Part shown: positions 22,013 to 32,036 of the stretch, in pieces
How positions within the stretch are numbered: position 1 is the stretch's first letter
How the letters are laid out: the number at the start of each line of letters is the position of its first letter
DNA from: Pachyseris speciosa
Taxonomy: Eukaryota; Cnidaria; Anthozoa; Scleractinia; Pachyseridae
Reading direction: 5' to 3'
Assembly: GCA_016490735.1 (NCBI GenBank)
Contig: JAEMWC010000121.1
Location: forward strand, 42,501 to 106,500
DNA: 64,000 nt
The notes under the pieces: model-generated
The model's database searches: none
The model's input: the letters and a program-made list of their open reading frames with translations, nothing else
What the model was told of the DNA's origin: nothing
Made by a program: the position numbers and the translations under genes

Positions 22013-25000
22013 AAGAGTGTTTGTCTGTGCGTTCGGCACTACGAAAAATCATGGGAAAGTAATGAGGCAAGTTGTTCCTATCCGCAAAGTTCCGTGAGCG
22101 ACATCTGCTCAGGGAGGCTGACTAAATGCCCCCTACGCCTCGTTGCAGTATTTGAAAGCCTTGTTAAAGGTACCGATAAGTTGTTTATAAACCCCTTCAT
22201 TTGTAACAAACACTTAAGTCAAGCAGACACGGAGGAGCGAATACTTTGTAGCAAACATTATATTCCACCGAGAAAGGTAAGGAGTAAGCTAACATTTGTC
22301 AGAGTCGATTTCCTGACTGTAAATTGCACATTGCAGTAGGATCTGAATTGGACACTTAAACTTAATGCACATGTCATCGGCCTTCCCGTGGGGTCGACCC
22401 CCGTGGCTACCAGGGAGATATGTGGGGGAATACAAGGAGATGGATGGGATTATTTTCCCGAGGGCAGGGAAAAATCTTGACACTGTTTTACGATCAAAGG
22501 TTAGGGGGTGGGGAAATTCACAAGTTTGAAGAGGATGTCACAGGGATTTTCAGCTGAGAGACACCTCACGCAGGGGACTTTGTCTTGAGAGATTTTCAGA
22601 CCCCATGGGGAAATTCCTCAAGTTTGCTTGACTGATTTTACAATCCCCCTGGTTAGCCCGCGGGTCGACCCCACGGGGAAGCCGATGACATGTGCATAAT
22701 AGCAACGTGCTTCTGTCAACCCAGACGATACATGTGACAAAAGACATCCAGAAAAAGAGTGGAGTGATCTACTTCCAGAAATTCATAAACTTCAGGAAGA
22801 TAACGAACGCTTAAAGAATGCAGCAAAGGGCAAGGAACCCGCAGAGAAACTTGCTAAAGAAAACCGTTCCTTGCGTAATGAAATTCAAGGTTGGTAGCAC
22901 AAGCATTTTAATGGCTTCCAATCCGGGAATTGTAATCTAAATGGCTTCTTCTTTTCATATTGGATAAAAATAGTGGGCATGTAATCTATTTAAATGTCTA
23001 AAAGAAAGAAAAAAAAATGAATCATTATCACCTTTCAAGTAACAAAATAATTAAATTGGTCCCTAAATTTCTAATTGATACAAATCTACCTAAAACACTC
23101 AACTGTAATGTTGGTTTTTAATACAAGGGGCCAAATTATAAAGCACTGCCATGTTAAGATATCAACATATTGTTGGAATATATAACCTGAACAATACTAA
23201 GGATTCAGCATAAAATGAGTTCTTAAAACAGGATATCTAAAAGAAAGAAAAATAGCAATCATTATCAAACCCTTTTTTATCAGCACCTTTCCTCCTGGAT
23301 AAATAGCAACAAAATAATTAAATTAGACCTAACAATACCAGTTACAGATATCATGCGGCAGAATGCTCACTTAAATGAAACAAGATTAAAACACGAAAGC
23401 AAAATTGAGGAGCTTGAGAAAGCCAATGCAAAACTACTGGAGAAAATACAAGGTACAGTCGTAATTACCCCATTCATTCAAATCCATCTAACTATTTCCT
23501 AGTCAAGAGAAAAATAACTTAAGAATTTCCTAGTTGAAATAGAAAACACAAACTACCAACTTATTAATAAGCTCAACCGAAGCTGCATTTTGAAAATAGG
23601 ACGTAAACTAGATCTTCCTCTTTTCAGAGTCAGCTGTTTCTCTGTATTCACAGACGGTCTCTCCCTGGGCTCATAACAATGGCTATTAAGCATGCATCAG
23701 TGCTAATAAATAATGACTGGGCTGAAGTGCTAACCCATTTTAATGAAGGCATCAAGTGAAATGAACTGATAATACAAATTTAAATGTTCTGTACTTTTGT
23801 AGGAGAGCCAGCATTCATCAAACATGTTCAACAGTTTCATAGAGCACTGAATGAGCACTACAGAAAGGGGGGCAAACACCTGTATGATCCAGCTGAAATG
23901 GAAACTTTCTCTGATAAGCATGCTCCTGGACTGTTTGCTTAATTTTACAAAAGCATTCTGAATGACGATAAGGAAAAGCCTTCCAAAAAGCGAATGGAAA
24001 TGCAGAAGACAAGAGTTGTGTCACTGTTACACAATCTCAGTTTCTTTCACAACCAGGTATATGTTTTAATTCGAAGGAATTTGTTTTTTGTCACTGCTGT
24101 CTTATGCACCTATCAATGGTTTCCCCAGGACGGGAGAGGGAGGGGGCAACCCACGGGAATTAGACTTCGTAAAGCGCACGAGGGTGGGGATTTTGACATC
24201 CACAGTGGTCCCCAGGGGTGGGAATTTGACTTATTACAGAGACCCATCGTGGGGAAAACTATTGATAGGTGCATTATACCTACAGGAAACATCAATGCTT
24301 TTCCATGCTTTAATTTATATTCACACTATTGAAAGTTCATATTTTTGAAAGCAAATAGGACAGCACCATTTGCAAGCTATCTAGATTCAGAGTAAAATGT
24401 TAAATTATTCGTATTGATACTGCAGATATTTCACTGGAGGCAGACTCTCTGCTATAGGGCCTTTCACAACATTTTTTTTATTAGAAAAACTTTCCAATGC
24501 AGAAAGCAAATGGCCTAAATCTAAAAATGAAAGGAGCCAGTTATAGCTCTCTGATGTTTGGCATGGGTCTCGGGTTCAGCTGCCACCCTCAAACTGTTCT
24601 CAACTACGAAAAGTCCTTGGCTGAAGCAAACAAGACCGAAGTACAAAAACAAATAAAGGAAGACGTGTTTACAGCGTAAATGTCCGGTTTGCCATCCCCT
24701 CCTTCAGAGGAAAATTGAACTCTCTACAACAATTAATAGGTATTAAAGATATGGATCTCAAACTACTTGTATAAGTAAAGCCACCGGCGACGTTAATGTT
24801 TCTGTGAGATAAAAGGAAAAGTGAAATTAAATTGGCTCTCGTTGTTAGGCGGTGTTTCGTTTACTTTGATACATGTACAAGTACTCAGACTGGTGAGCTT
24901 TGTTAATTTTTCATTTCCACTGATTTCCAGATATCTCACTGGCGATGCAAGTGATAGTGATTCGGGAGATGAAAGCCCAAAGGGGGAATCAGAGAATCAA

Positions 25001-25219
25001 GACGATGACAAGTTAGACAACTCCAAATACAGGAAGAAAGTGGATGACATCAAGGCTAAGCTTGCGGAGCGCTTCCAAATTTTAGAGGAAACAAATCCAA
25101 CCCAGATCCTTCCAGTGCAGAAACCAGTGCAACCACAGAGAGAGGAGCCCAGGTCCAGGATGTACCGCAGTTTCCATGTCATGAACCAGGTTGCGGAAAG
25201 ATTTGTCAGTCATCGGTAG
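22013..25219 (+). CDS. Unknown six-exon gene carried by the 6.1-kb transposon
   Basis: I do not recognise the family. Six exons join with matching phases: 22013-22283, 22725-22889, 23342-23452, 23803-24056, 24503-24675 and 24931-25219, about 420 codons. Exon 1 is rich in Cys and His (CLCVRHYEKSW, ICNKHL, ILCSKHY), suggesting zinc binding, and resembles the end of a THAP-type finger only loosely. Exons 2 and 3 are coiled coil (LPEIHKLQEDNERL; IEELEKANAKLLEKIQ). Exons 4 and 5 form a probable core (KTRVVSLLHNLSFFHNQ; KMKGASYSSLMFGMGLGF). Exon 6 is acidic (GDASDSDSGDE) then basic and ends in TAG. The initiating ATG exon was not resolved. Exon 4 has an in-frame TAA at 23940-23942, so this copy is probably inactive. 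Position between two TIRs suggests a transposase or accessory transposition protein; that is inference. Confidence 0.7.
22366..22696. mobile_element. MITE in intron 1, TAA duplication
   Basis: TGCACATGTCATCGGCCTTC at 22366 is mirrored by GAAGCCGATGACATGTGCA ending at 22696, with TAA outside both ends. Inner GGGGTCGACCCCCG and CGGGTCGACCCCAC also mirror. Ends in TGCA, like the element at 24105-24273. PIF/Harbinger-like duplication length. Confidence 0.85.
24105..24273. mobile_element. MITE in intron 4, TTA duplication
   Basis: TGCACCTATCAATGGTTTCC at 24105 is mirrored by GGAAAACTATTGATAGGTGC A ending at 24273, with TTA at 24102-24104 and 24274-24276. 169 bp. Lies between the donor of exon 4 and the acceptor of exon 5. 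Confidence 0.85.
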
Positions 25220-25337
25220 GAGGATTGAAGAATCACGCCAGAACACATCGCCGTGATCAGCAATCATTAATTGCCAGCCATTAAAAGCACGGCTTAACTG
25301 CAAGAAAAAACTCATCCTCGAGAACCAAATCTTTGTT

Positions 25338-25359
25338 AATAAATCCCCGTTAATAAAAC
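25338..25359 (+). terminator. Polyadenylation signals of the transposon gene
   Basis: Two AATAAA hexamers at about 25339 and 25354 lie 120-135 bp after the stop of the six-exon gene and about 145 bp before the inner right TIR begins, as expected for the gene's 3' end. Confidence 0.5.
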
Positions 25360-25502
25360 CACATATGTACTTAAAAAAACAGCATTTGTGAGATTTAGAA
25401 ACCGTTCAAATGGCGCCGTTCAGAGCTGCTTCGTTGCTTCCAATCCCCGCAATAAATCAGCGGTTACCGCCTTGCGCACGCGTCCTTGAAAGGCGTCCTT
25501 AG

Positions 25503-25537
25503 CCAATCAGCGGTTTTTGAGACCTGTCCTCGTACGG
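25503..25537 (-). repeat. Inner part of the split right TIR
   Basis: Matches the inner edge of the left arm in inverse order: GGTTTTTGAGACCTGTCC followed by CGTACG. The match then stops and resumes at 26856. Confidence 0.7.
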
Positions 25538-26855
25538 CTTTCCGCCATGTCTACATGGATATACCGCGTCGAGCTGACGCTGGCCGCGGGCGCATATAAT
25601 CTTTGCCCGAAGGGCAACGAATAACCTTCGGAAATCGGAAAAGGAAGCTTTCCGAACGAGGCACGAAGTGCCGAGTAAAAGAAGAGTAAAGGGAGGAAAC
25701 AAGCGTCACGTGACTAGTTCGATGTGAACCGCATTAACTGGTGTCGGAAGTGGGCAGTGACCGGAAACGGGAGAGTAATCTCTCGTTGGGGAAGAATAAA
25801 AACATGCCAAGTTTGTCTTTCAAAGGGCCAGCTCCACTCAAGGAAAACCCTCCGGAGGCAAAAAAAAAAAAAAAAAAAAAAAATTTCGAAACCGTCCACC
25901 AGGACAAGGATCGTCACAACATATACCCTTCAAACAATAGCTAACTAATAATTAGAACAATTCTCACGCTTCGACAATTCTCAGCAAGCCTTCGAGCATC
26001 AAAGTCTCCTCCTTTTCTGAAAACGTCCGACGCATATGTGTCGAATGTTCACTTGTCTATGACATGATCTCGAATATAGTGGGCTTCTCTATCACCGAAG
26101 CTCGGACACCGAAGTCACGGCTAACCGCACGCTGACGAAGCCGACAAACAAACTGATCAACGGTTTCACTGATTTCCTGTGCAATCTGCAGAAACATGTG
26201 CCTCTCAAACGGGGCGTTTGCCTCTGGAACGAAGTTACTGTAGTCATCAAGTGTCTGCGAAACCAGTGCTTCTAATGAGCTGACACCAACGGAAACAGAA
26301 ACGCTTCCAACACCTCCCGACTCGCTGGTTGAACCACTAGCGTTAGCTCTGCTCATCTCGCCGCTGCTTATAAACCGCCGTTGAAAAGAGAAAAATCTCG
26401 ACAAATACCTCCACGAAACCGCGAGTGAAAAAGAACGATCCTTGTCGCTTACTGTAGAACCCCGAAACACAAATAGAGACCGCCAGCGAATACTTCCAAC
26501 ACGTTTATTCTTCGAGGTCACAACACACTATACGTCATTTCCGTCACCAGTTGTTGCGGTGCACATTGAACGAAAGCGGTGTGATGAGGCCGTAAATCTC
26601 TTTGCCAAAAATGTTAGTTTTCCGACCGTTTCAACAGAATTCTTGTTCAATTTGGCTAAAAAGTGAAAAATTCCCAAACCATATACGAAAAATGAGGCCT
26701 TTTCATTAAATTTCGTGTTAGTTACAGGGAATCGAAAAATTGAGCCTAAATCGGTTTCCTCCTTTACTCTTCTTGTACTGTAAGCCAACCTTTTGTAACC
26801 GTGAGCGCCCACAGTACTTTGGTCCGCGGTACATGCAAATAAACATTGCTGAAAC
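25538..26855 (-). mobile_element. Retroelement fragment inserted in the right TIR
   Basis: About 1.3 kb separate two parts of the right TIR. CGTAC stands at both junctions (25531-25535 region and 26850-26856 region), as a 5-bp target duplication would. The insert carries a minus-strand Gag-like frame, a poly-A at 25860-25882 and an inverted AAGAGTAAAGG..GAGGAAAC pair (about 25684 and 26755). On the plus strand AACTGGTGTCGGAAGTGGG at 25736-25754 looks like a tRNA primer-binding site after an LTR. The orientation conflict with the Gag means it may itself be a rearranged copy. Confidence 0.5.
25960..26356 (-). pseudogene. Ty3/gypsy-like Gag fragment
   Basis: Starts with a true ATG at 26356, MSRANASGSTSESGG. 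After that, ERHMFLQIAQEISETVDQFV and CRLRQRAV match the usual Gag pattern of R/F followed by E(S/T)(I/V)DxFVxxLRxLA. A frameshift near 26100 moves to a second frame reading YIRDHVIDK, the typical RDxIV/VID segment, then a TGA-type stop and ARRLAENCRSVRIV. No zinc knuckle, protease or RT follows. The family call rests on this pattern only. Confidence 0.6.
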
Positions 26856-27029
26856 CGTACCAGAAAGAGACAAGATCGGGGGATATAGAAGGATATGGAA
26901 GCAGAAAACATTCACAAATCAGAAGGATTTCATTTCGACAATCTTTATCGTACAAAGTAAACGTATTTTGGAATTAACAAGGTGAGACTTTGTCGTGTAC
27001 GATCGAACAGAACTCCTCTGCACCCTGTG
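26856..27029 (-). repeat. Outer part of the right TIR
   Basis: Inverted match to 20928-21101 with only a few mismatches, ending CACCCTGTG at 27029 next to AACACG. Confidence 0.9.
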
Positions 27030-27035
27030 AACACG

Positions 27036-28266
27036 CTGCCGAATTTTAACATATAAATCACTTTTGCGTTGATCCCCTCGGTTGTTTGCTTCTATGGAGG
27101 CTTATAAACTCCAGCAAAAATTTTTGTCACGCGAGATAAACATTTGTGCGCGACTGCAGTCATTGTGATGAGACAATCTATTGCGTGCGATAAAGGGATT
27201 TAATTTCATTCAATTTTTTTCACGTTTTGGAGCCAAGTTAAAATTTCAGAAAAGAGTTAAGTATTTTTGTCAAATTCTTTCCCTGTCGTCATTTACGTTA
27301 ATTTTTATAAGATTTTCATTCCATTGTTTTCCACTTGACGAGGAAAATGAATCCATCAAAAACGTTTCAACTGCCGAAACCACAGGCAAGTTTTAATTTA
27401 CTACGCAACACAACGCTCTGATTAAACGAAACACGACGGAAAACAGCATACTCTTTGGACTCTTAATTTTTGTCCTAGGACATCTGATTAACTCAAATTT
27501 TTGGTTTAGGTCACCAATAGGAGTTGCTTCTTGCCAAAAAGTTTCTTCAAGTCAAAAAAGCCGTGTTAAATCTTTTATGTGATTTTTCAGCCATCGGCAA
27601 GCTTTTTGCGCACTGAATTAGAATCAACCGAGGCTTTTGTACGTTGGATTTAAGATGTACGCTGTATCTAAGACAAACAGTCGACTTTAACGCTGTTTTA
27701 TATCGGGCAAAACCTTTCCAAAATAACTTAGAGTCAACCAAGGTAACTAGGCGCTGTTTTCGACCCGGACGAACCCTTCAGTTAAGCTGATTCGGACTCA
27801 AACAACCGCGCTTTCTCTAACTTTAACGTTTACGTTAACACTAGCCCTAACCATGTCCCTAACCCTATCCCTAGCCCTAGCCGAAGCTCTAATCCTAATG
27901 TTAAGTCCAACCTAAGCCCAACAATAACCCTGAATCTCTTCGGAGTGAGTGCTGTTTTCAGGTGGGACAAAATCTTTGCTTGCTGACTTAAGGTTAACAA
28001 GGCTACTGTGTGCTGTTTTTTAAGTCAACCACGAATATCGTGCACTGTTTCCGTACCAAGCGAGCTTGTCGAGTGTTATGATTAAGCAAAAACGACACAC
28101 TGCGCATTACGTCTAACTGAACAGAGACGTTCTGTGGTCTCTTAAATCGGTTAAGCATTTGGCGCTTAGTTTTTTACTCAATACAGTTAATAGTTTTTTA
28201 CTCGATAACTGATAACAATGCCTTGGGCATTGTTTTCATGAATGTTAATTAGCATACTCCACCATA
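27036..28266. other. No gene seen
   Basis: AT-rich apart from the telomere-like stretch at 27841-27905. No supported coding on either strand. Confidence 0.3.
27841..27905 (+). repeat. Degenerate interstitial telomere-like repeat
   Basis: Variants of CCCTAA / CCCTAG recur about eight times (AGCCCTAACC, GTCCCTAACCCTATCCCTAG, AGCCCTAGCC). The unit resembles the animal telomere repeat but is too degenerate to be active. Confidence 0.5.
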
Positions 28267-28482
28267 TGAAGGGCTGAGGGCATAAACTTCCTATGTAGAG
28301 TTTTAGGTGTTTTGTTTGCTTACGTTATTTCTCGAAAACGAAAGTGAAATCGGTTAAAAAAAAAATACCGGACAATGCTTTTGAATCAAAATTCAATTCA
28401 CATGCAAAAATTTGGACAAATCCAAGCGGAATAAAAAACGGCCGAAAATTCCACGAAGGCAGTTTATGCCCCCAGCCCTTCA
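28267..28482. mobile_element. MITE family C, copy 2
   Basis: TGAAGGGCTGAGGGCATAAA at 28267, mirrored by GCCCCCAGCCCTTCA ending 28482. Interior shares TTATTTCTCGAAAACGAAA and ATACCGGACAATG with copy 1 at 19439-19679 but lacks its poly-A. Confidence 0.85.
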
Positions 28483-28953
28483 ATTATTGTAAAAATTGTA
28501 AAAAGAACTGTAAAATGAAAATTAGACGTCTTGAAATATATTTTGCTCTTCGAGCCTCTTCACTCACTGTGCTTAATAGTTCATGTAAGATACATGTACA
28601 TTAAAAAAAGTTTGCATGCTCTCCGGCCTTACAGTAATCCAGCATTAGAGAACTTATCTAAGAATGAATGGAATTATTTCAATGTTCCACGCATGATCTT
28701 CGCAAATGACAGCACACTCTCTATGAAATAAGGAGAGAAATAAACCAATCAACAATCGATATTTCAAATGAGATTGCACTCAGGCTACAGCTAAACGATG
28801 AAAATATTCAAGTTATATTTCAAAGTTTGAAATGAATAATGCAGTCTGTTCGCAATTAATCAGAACTATTGTCAAATAATAGGTAGCACGCACTGAGTAT
28901 TTTGCAGTAAGAGTTTGTTCATTTTTTTGTACCTTTTTATTTGTTTATCACAG

Positions 28954-31047
28954 ATGGCTATGTTATTGGTCATTATGCTAACAATGCAAGGGAGTTCCTG
29001 CACCCAGCAGTGCCTCTTTATCCAGGTTCTGGCCGTGAAGTAACGCTCTTCAAAACATCTCTTTTTAATCCATCAGAATTACTGTAAGTGTGTATAACAA
29101 GTACAGCTGGTTAACCTTTAAGAGGGCTACGGGTGGTAACCATGCACTTTTCAGAGATATTTACAATAAGCTAAAAGTGAAAAAAAGTTTTAAAAAATGG
29201 TCTGCTGAGCAGCAACAATATCGATAGTCGTAGAAACAATAAATACAACTTTCTTTAATTTTCCAGACATGTTTCGACGGTGCATCCGTCATCAACAGTG
29301 TACAGTTTTGAAATCATAGTTGAATTTATAACGCGCGTGAAATTACAAGGTTCGTTACATTGCGTTTACAATATTGCGTGCTAAATAGTTTAAATAATAG
29401 ACATAGAGCGACTTACAGAGAGAGTGTCAGGTTTTGTGTGTTTCACCTGCTGATTGAGAATGGGTTTCTCCCATTTAATATGCATGGATTCCTTAAGCCT
29501 CACTTAATATTTAGTACCTGCATAGTCCAGAATCTGGAAACAATCCGTTGAACAGGATGCTCGACAGGAATCTGAACTCAGCAGATGTTTGTGAATGTGC
29601 GAAGATCCATCCGATAATAAGTGCTCGCTCACTCGCGTGGAGAAGTGTCGGCTTGTTTCGCCGACATAACAAGCTTACAGCTTGCACACGAGAATTTATA
29701 CACCACGCGTGTGCAGAGCCCTTCAGGGATGGCATCTTTCACACTAAAAAAAATATTTGATTTTGAAAGTAGTGAAGACTAGTTAAATATCAATAGGCTT
29801 ACATAATTGATTAGCAAGTTTGTATATCCTTCGCTGTGTTAAGAGTAAGAAGTGCCCAAGATATGGGGAAAAAAAACTTGGATTTTTCCTGGGACTCTAC
29901 TGCAGAAGGGGGTTGAGCCTTCACACCCTTAACCGACGTCAAAATATATTTAGAAAAAAAAATTATTTATAAGGTTCTCAGGATAAAGGTTCCTCCGTAG
30001 GATGGCAGACAATTTCTGAAGGTCGGTATGGAAACCCATCCAAGTGCTGTTTACCTTGAAAGTTCTATCGATCAAGGTTTTAATTAGCCCCTTTCAAGGT
30101 AAACAGCACTTGGATGTGGTTTGTTTCGAAAAGACACCATCATGTATTAGCAATTACCCAAAAACAAAATAAGAAAAAAATAAAATTTGAAGCAATGATA
30201 AAATTGAACCACGTTCATTTTGAACTTCGAAAAATGGCTAAGATGCCATTTCCGAGTTGTAGGTGTACAGTGTAATATATGTAGTGAGGCTGTCCTTTCA
30301 GTTCTTTGCTCCTTTGATTGACCTTTTTAAACATTCAGTATAGTACATCTGCTGACCACTGCATAACACTTGGTATATATTCGAATTCTGCATATGTAAT
30401 AAAATGAAATCTCAACCATGCAACTGTTAAATTACTAGCATGAAAATGGGTAAATGAAAAAGTAAATTTCATCAAGATACCACAAAAGATATAGAGAAGA
30501 GGAGGAAATTGCTTTTGATAATTTTGTCTAGTAAGATAAAGGAAACAGATGTAACATACATACATACATGACCTTTATTAAAGTGTCTGTGCATTCAGCG
30601 TCTATTGGTGCTAATTGGGGACTGAGTCAGTTAAAAGTGACTAACTACTTAAGACATACATGGAACACTAAAAAGGCTAGCAGAGTAAAAAAAATAACCA
30701 CATAAATATGACTACACATAAAACGTTTAGCGAACCCAAGCATGACCGGCATTCACTTCCACATCCTTCTAATGGTCGATGTCAACCCTTTTTCCGTATT
30801 ATTCTCTTGAGAGCTGCCAGGGTTCCCATATTTCTGTCCTCTTTGCTTAATTTTGATCATAAATTTGGCCCGAGAAATGTAAGTGAGTGTTTTCCATAAG
30901 TCACAGTATTAAAATGAGGTAAAAGGATTATTATTTTGAAGAGGGCTGTTGCTGAATTTCTTTTTTCAGGGTCAGCCACTGAGATTAGAATTTTCCACTA
31001 AGACAACCATAAAAGGAGTGCCAGACCCTGTTGACTATTTGTCTTCA
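28954..31047 (+). CDS. Unknown gene segment, three phase-matched exons
   Basis: Product not recognised. Exon A 28954-29083 reads GYVIGHYANNAREFLHPAV and PSELL, flanked by TTTATCACAG and GTAAGTGT. Exon B 30821-30878 reads VPIFLSSLLNFDHKFGPRN, flanked by GCTGCCAG and GTAAGTGA. Exon C 30970-31047 reads GQPLRLEFSTKTTIKGV and PVDYLSS, flanked by TTTTTTCAG and GTAAGTAT. Phases are 2 at the A/B join and 0 at the B/C join, so all three read through without a stop, about 88 residues. Three strong donors and matched phases make chance unlikely. Neither the first nor the last exon was found. A PLE relic and a hairpin lie in the first intron. A frame at 28600-28727 (NEWNYFNVPRMIF) may be an upstream exon but lacks a donor. 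Confidence 0.6.
29225..29750 (-). pseudogene. PLE endonuclease end with terminal repeat
   Basis: Minus strand, in the first intron of the unknown gene. It reads TRVVYKFSCASCKL, then, one base out of frame near 29667, YVGETSRHFSTRVSEHLL, which is the GIY-YIG nuclease core (YVG, following R and E). It ends with SMHIKWEKPILNQQVKHT, the usual C-terminal part. Besides the frameshift there is a TAA near 29514. The sequence after the stop continues to a hammerhead-like core and an AAATTAAAGAAAG tail at about 29245, so this is the true 3' end of a 5'-truncated copy. It belongs to a different PLE family from the one at 7343-10061. Confidence 0.85.
29271..29297 (-). ncRNA. Hammerhead-like core of the PLE relic
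   Basis: Minus strand: TTGATGA, then a hairpin GACGG-ATGCA-CCGTC, then GAAACATG. Stem II is fully paired; the first core base is T where the consensus has C. Confidence 0.55.
30038..30116. repeat. Long hairpin
   Basis: CATCCAAGTGCTGTTTACCT at 30038 is mirrored by AGGTAAACAGCACTTGGATG ending at 30116; stem of about 26 bp and loop of about 27. It may be two facing ends of a repeat. Confidence 0.8.
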
Positions 31048-31710
31048 GTAAGTATACTATAATGTTCTTAGTGGTATGAATTATCAAGGGTCAGTTGCTC
31101 TGAAATTATTAATTATGTTGGTTTCTGGATACTCCTCACAACTAAAATATTCAAAGGATAAACAGGCAATTTCCCCTCGGGTTAATGTAACCTCAAAAAG
31201 GTGTGGCTCGGAAACATAAAACTTTAATTTTATGCGAAAATTGCATTTAATGTTGTAGCATGTAGAGTAAAATGACACACTCAAATTTGGGTAGAGGTTT
31301 GGGTGAATACATTGGAATACATGTAGGCTAGGAGGGGATAGGACCCTGTCATGCCGAGGGGTTGCCTCATGCCTGCACTGCAAGGAGGGCATAGAGACTG
31401 GTATAAGTCCTGGGCCAAGCCAGTCCAGCAAGATTGACATGCCCCCCTCCCTAATGGGGGTCAACATAGGGCTCAAATGAATGAATGTACCGTTTTCGTG
31501 ATCCACTTATGTAAGAGATAGTCATTTTTTATGTCAACAATTTCTTTCCTTTGCAAACTTGCCCATTCTAAACCGATAATGGACAGTCTTGGCTAGTGGC
31601 TTGAAAACTCCGTAGTTGCCCAATTTACTATCATGGGCCAAGTTACGGAATTACCTGAAACGATGGTGGGTTCCTTCGCTCAGAGTTAGCCTAATCGTAC
31701 AAAACACACC
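31048..31710. other. No gene seen; dispersed repeat
   Basis: 31186-31330 is an inverted copy of 40690-40805 (shared CTACCCAAATTTGAGTGTGT and ACATTAAATGCAATTTT), so this is a dispersed repeat, perhaps a LINE 3' region. The reading frame over it on the minus strand is therefore not taken as a gene. Confidence 0.5.
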
Positions 31711-32036
31711 CAGGAGCCCATGAATAGAAGCTTCACTCTCCCATACAAGCCCTTTGAGTCAACCTTTGCGCGTATCTTTTCTATTTTTAGAACGCTGCGG
31801 GTTTCTATATTCGCACGCACTGTTAAGAATTCCCAAGAGAAGGATCGGGACAACGCACTCACAACCTTTGGCCACAATTTTATTACGGATGCTTGTGTGT
31901 GGAAGTTACTGGAAACAGATTTTCCCAGTAAATTTGAGCCTCCTGCAGAAAAAAACAGTTCTAAAAATAGAAAGATACGCGCAACAGTTGACTCAAGGAA
32001 ACAGTGCATATGGAGGCTCCTACTTATGGGCTCCTG
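31711..32036. mobile_element. MITE with 7-bp duplication
   Basis: CAGGAGCCCATGAATAGAAG at 31711 is mirrored by TACTTATGGGCTCCTG ending at 32036; the arms stay similar for about 90 bp (GCGCGTATCTTTTCTATTTT on the left). ACACACC flanks both ends (31704-31710, 32037-32043). The CAG start fits hAT-like elements, though their duplication is usually 8 bp. Long frames on both strands are by-products. Confidence 0.8.

Larger units (their letters stand above)
20928..27029 (+). mobile_element. 6.1-kb TIR transposon with 6-bp TSD and a six-exon gene
   Basis: The left end CACAGGGTGCAGAGGAGTTC at 20928 is matched exactly by the inverted right end closing at 27029, and AACACG lies directly outside both ends (20922-20927 and 27030-27035). 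The arms stay nearly identical for about 175 bp, then the right arm is broken by a second insertion and resumes at 25537. Inside lie a plus-strand gene (22013-25219), its polyadenylation signals, and little else apart from two MITEs in introns. Exact duplication, long arms and a single multi-exon gene together indicate a DNA transposon that once encoded its own protein. The 6-bp duplication is uncommon; IS3EU and Dada elements are described with such lengths, but I cannot show membership. Confidence 0.8.

Noticed and set aside
22013..22283. Classical THAP finger in exon 1 of the transposon gene
   Set aside because: CSKHY recalls its end, but the leading Cys pair, the conserved Trp and the AVPT motif are not in place.
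24088..24348. Open frames over 24.1-24.3 kb
   Set aside because: Covered by the TTA-flanked MITE in intron 4 of the transposon gene.
31084..31506. 140-codon minus-strand frame
   Set aside because: Much of it is a dispersed repeat also present at 40690-40805.
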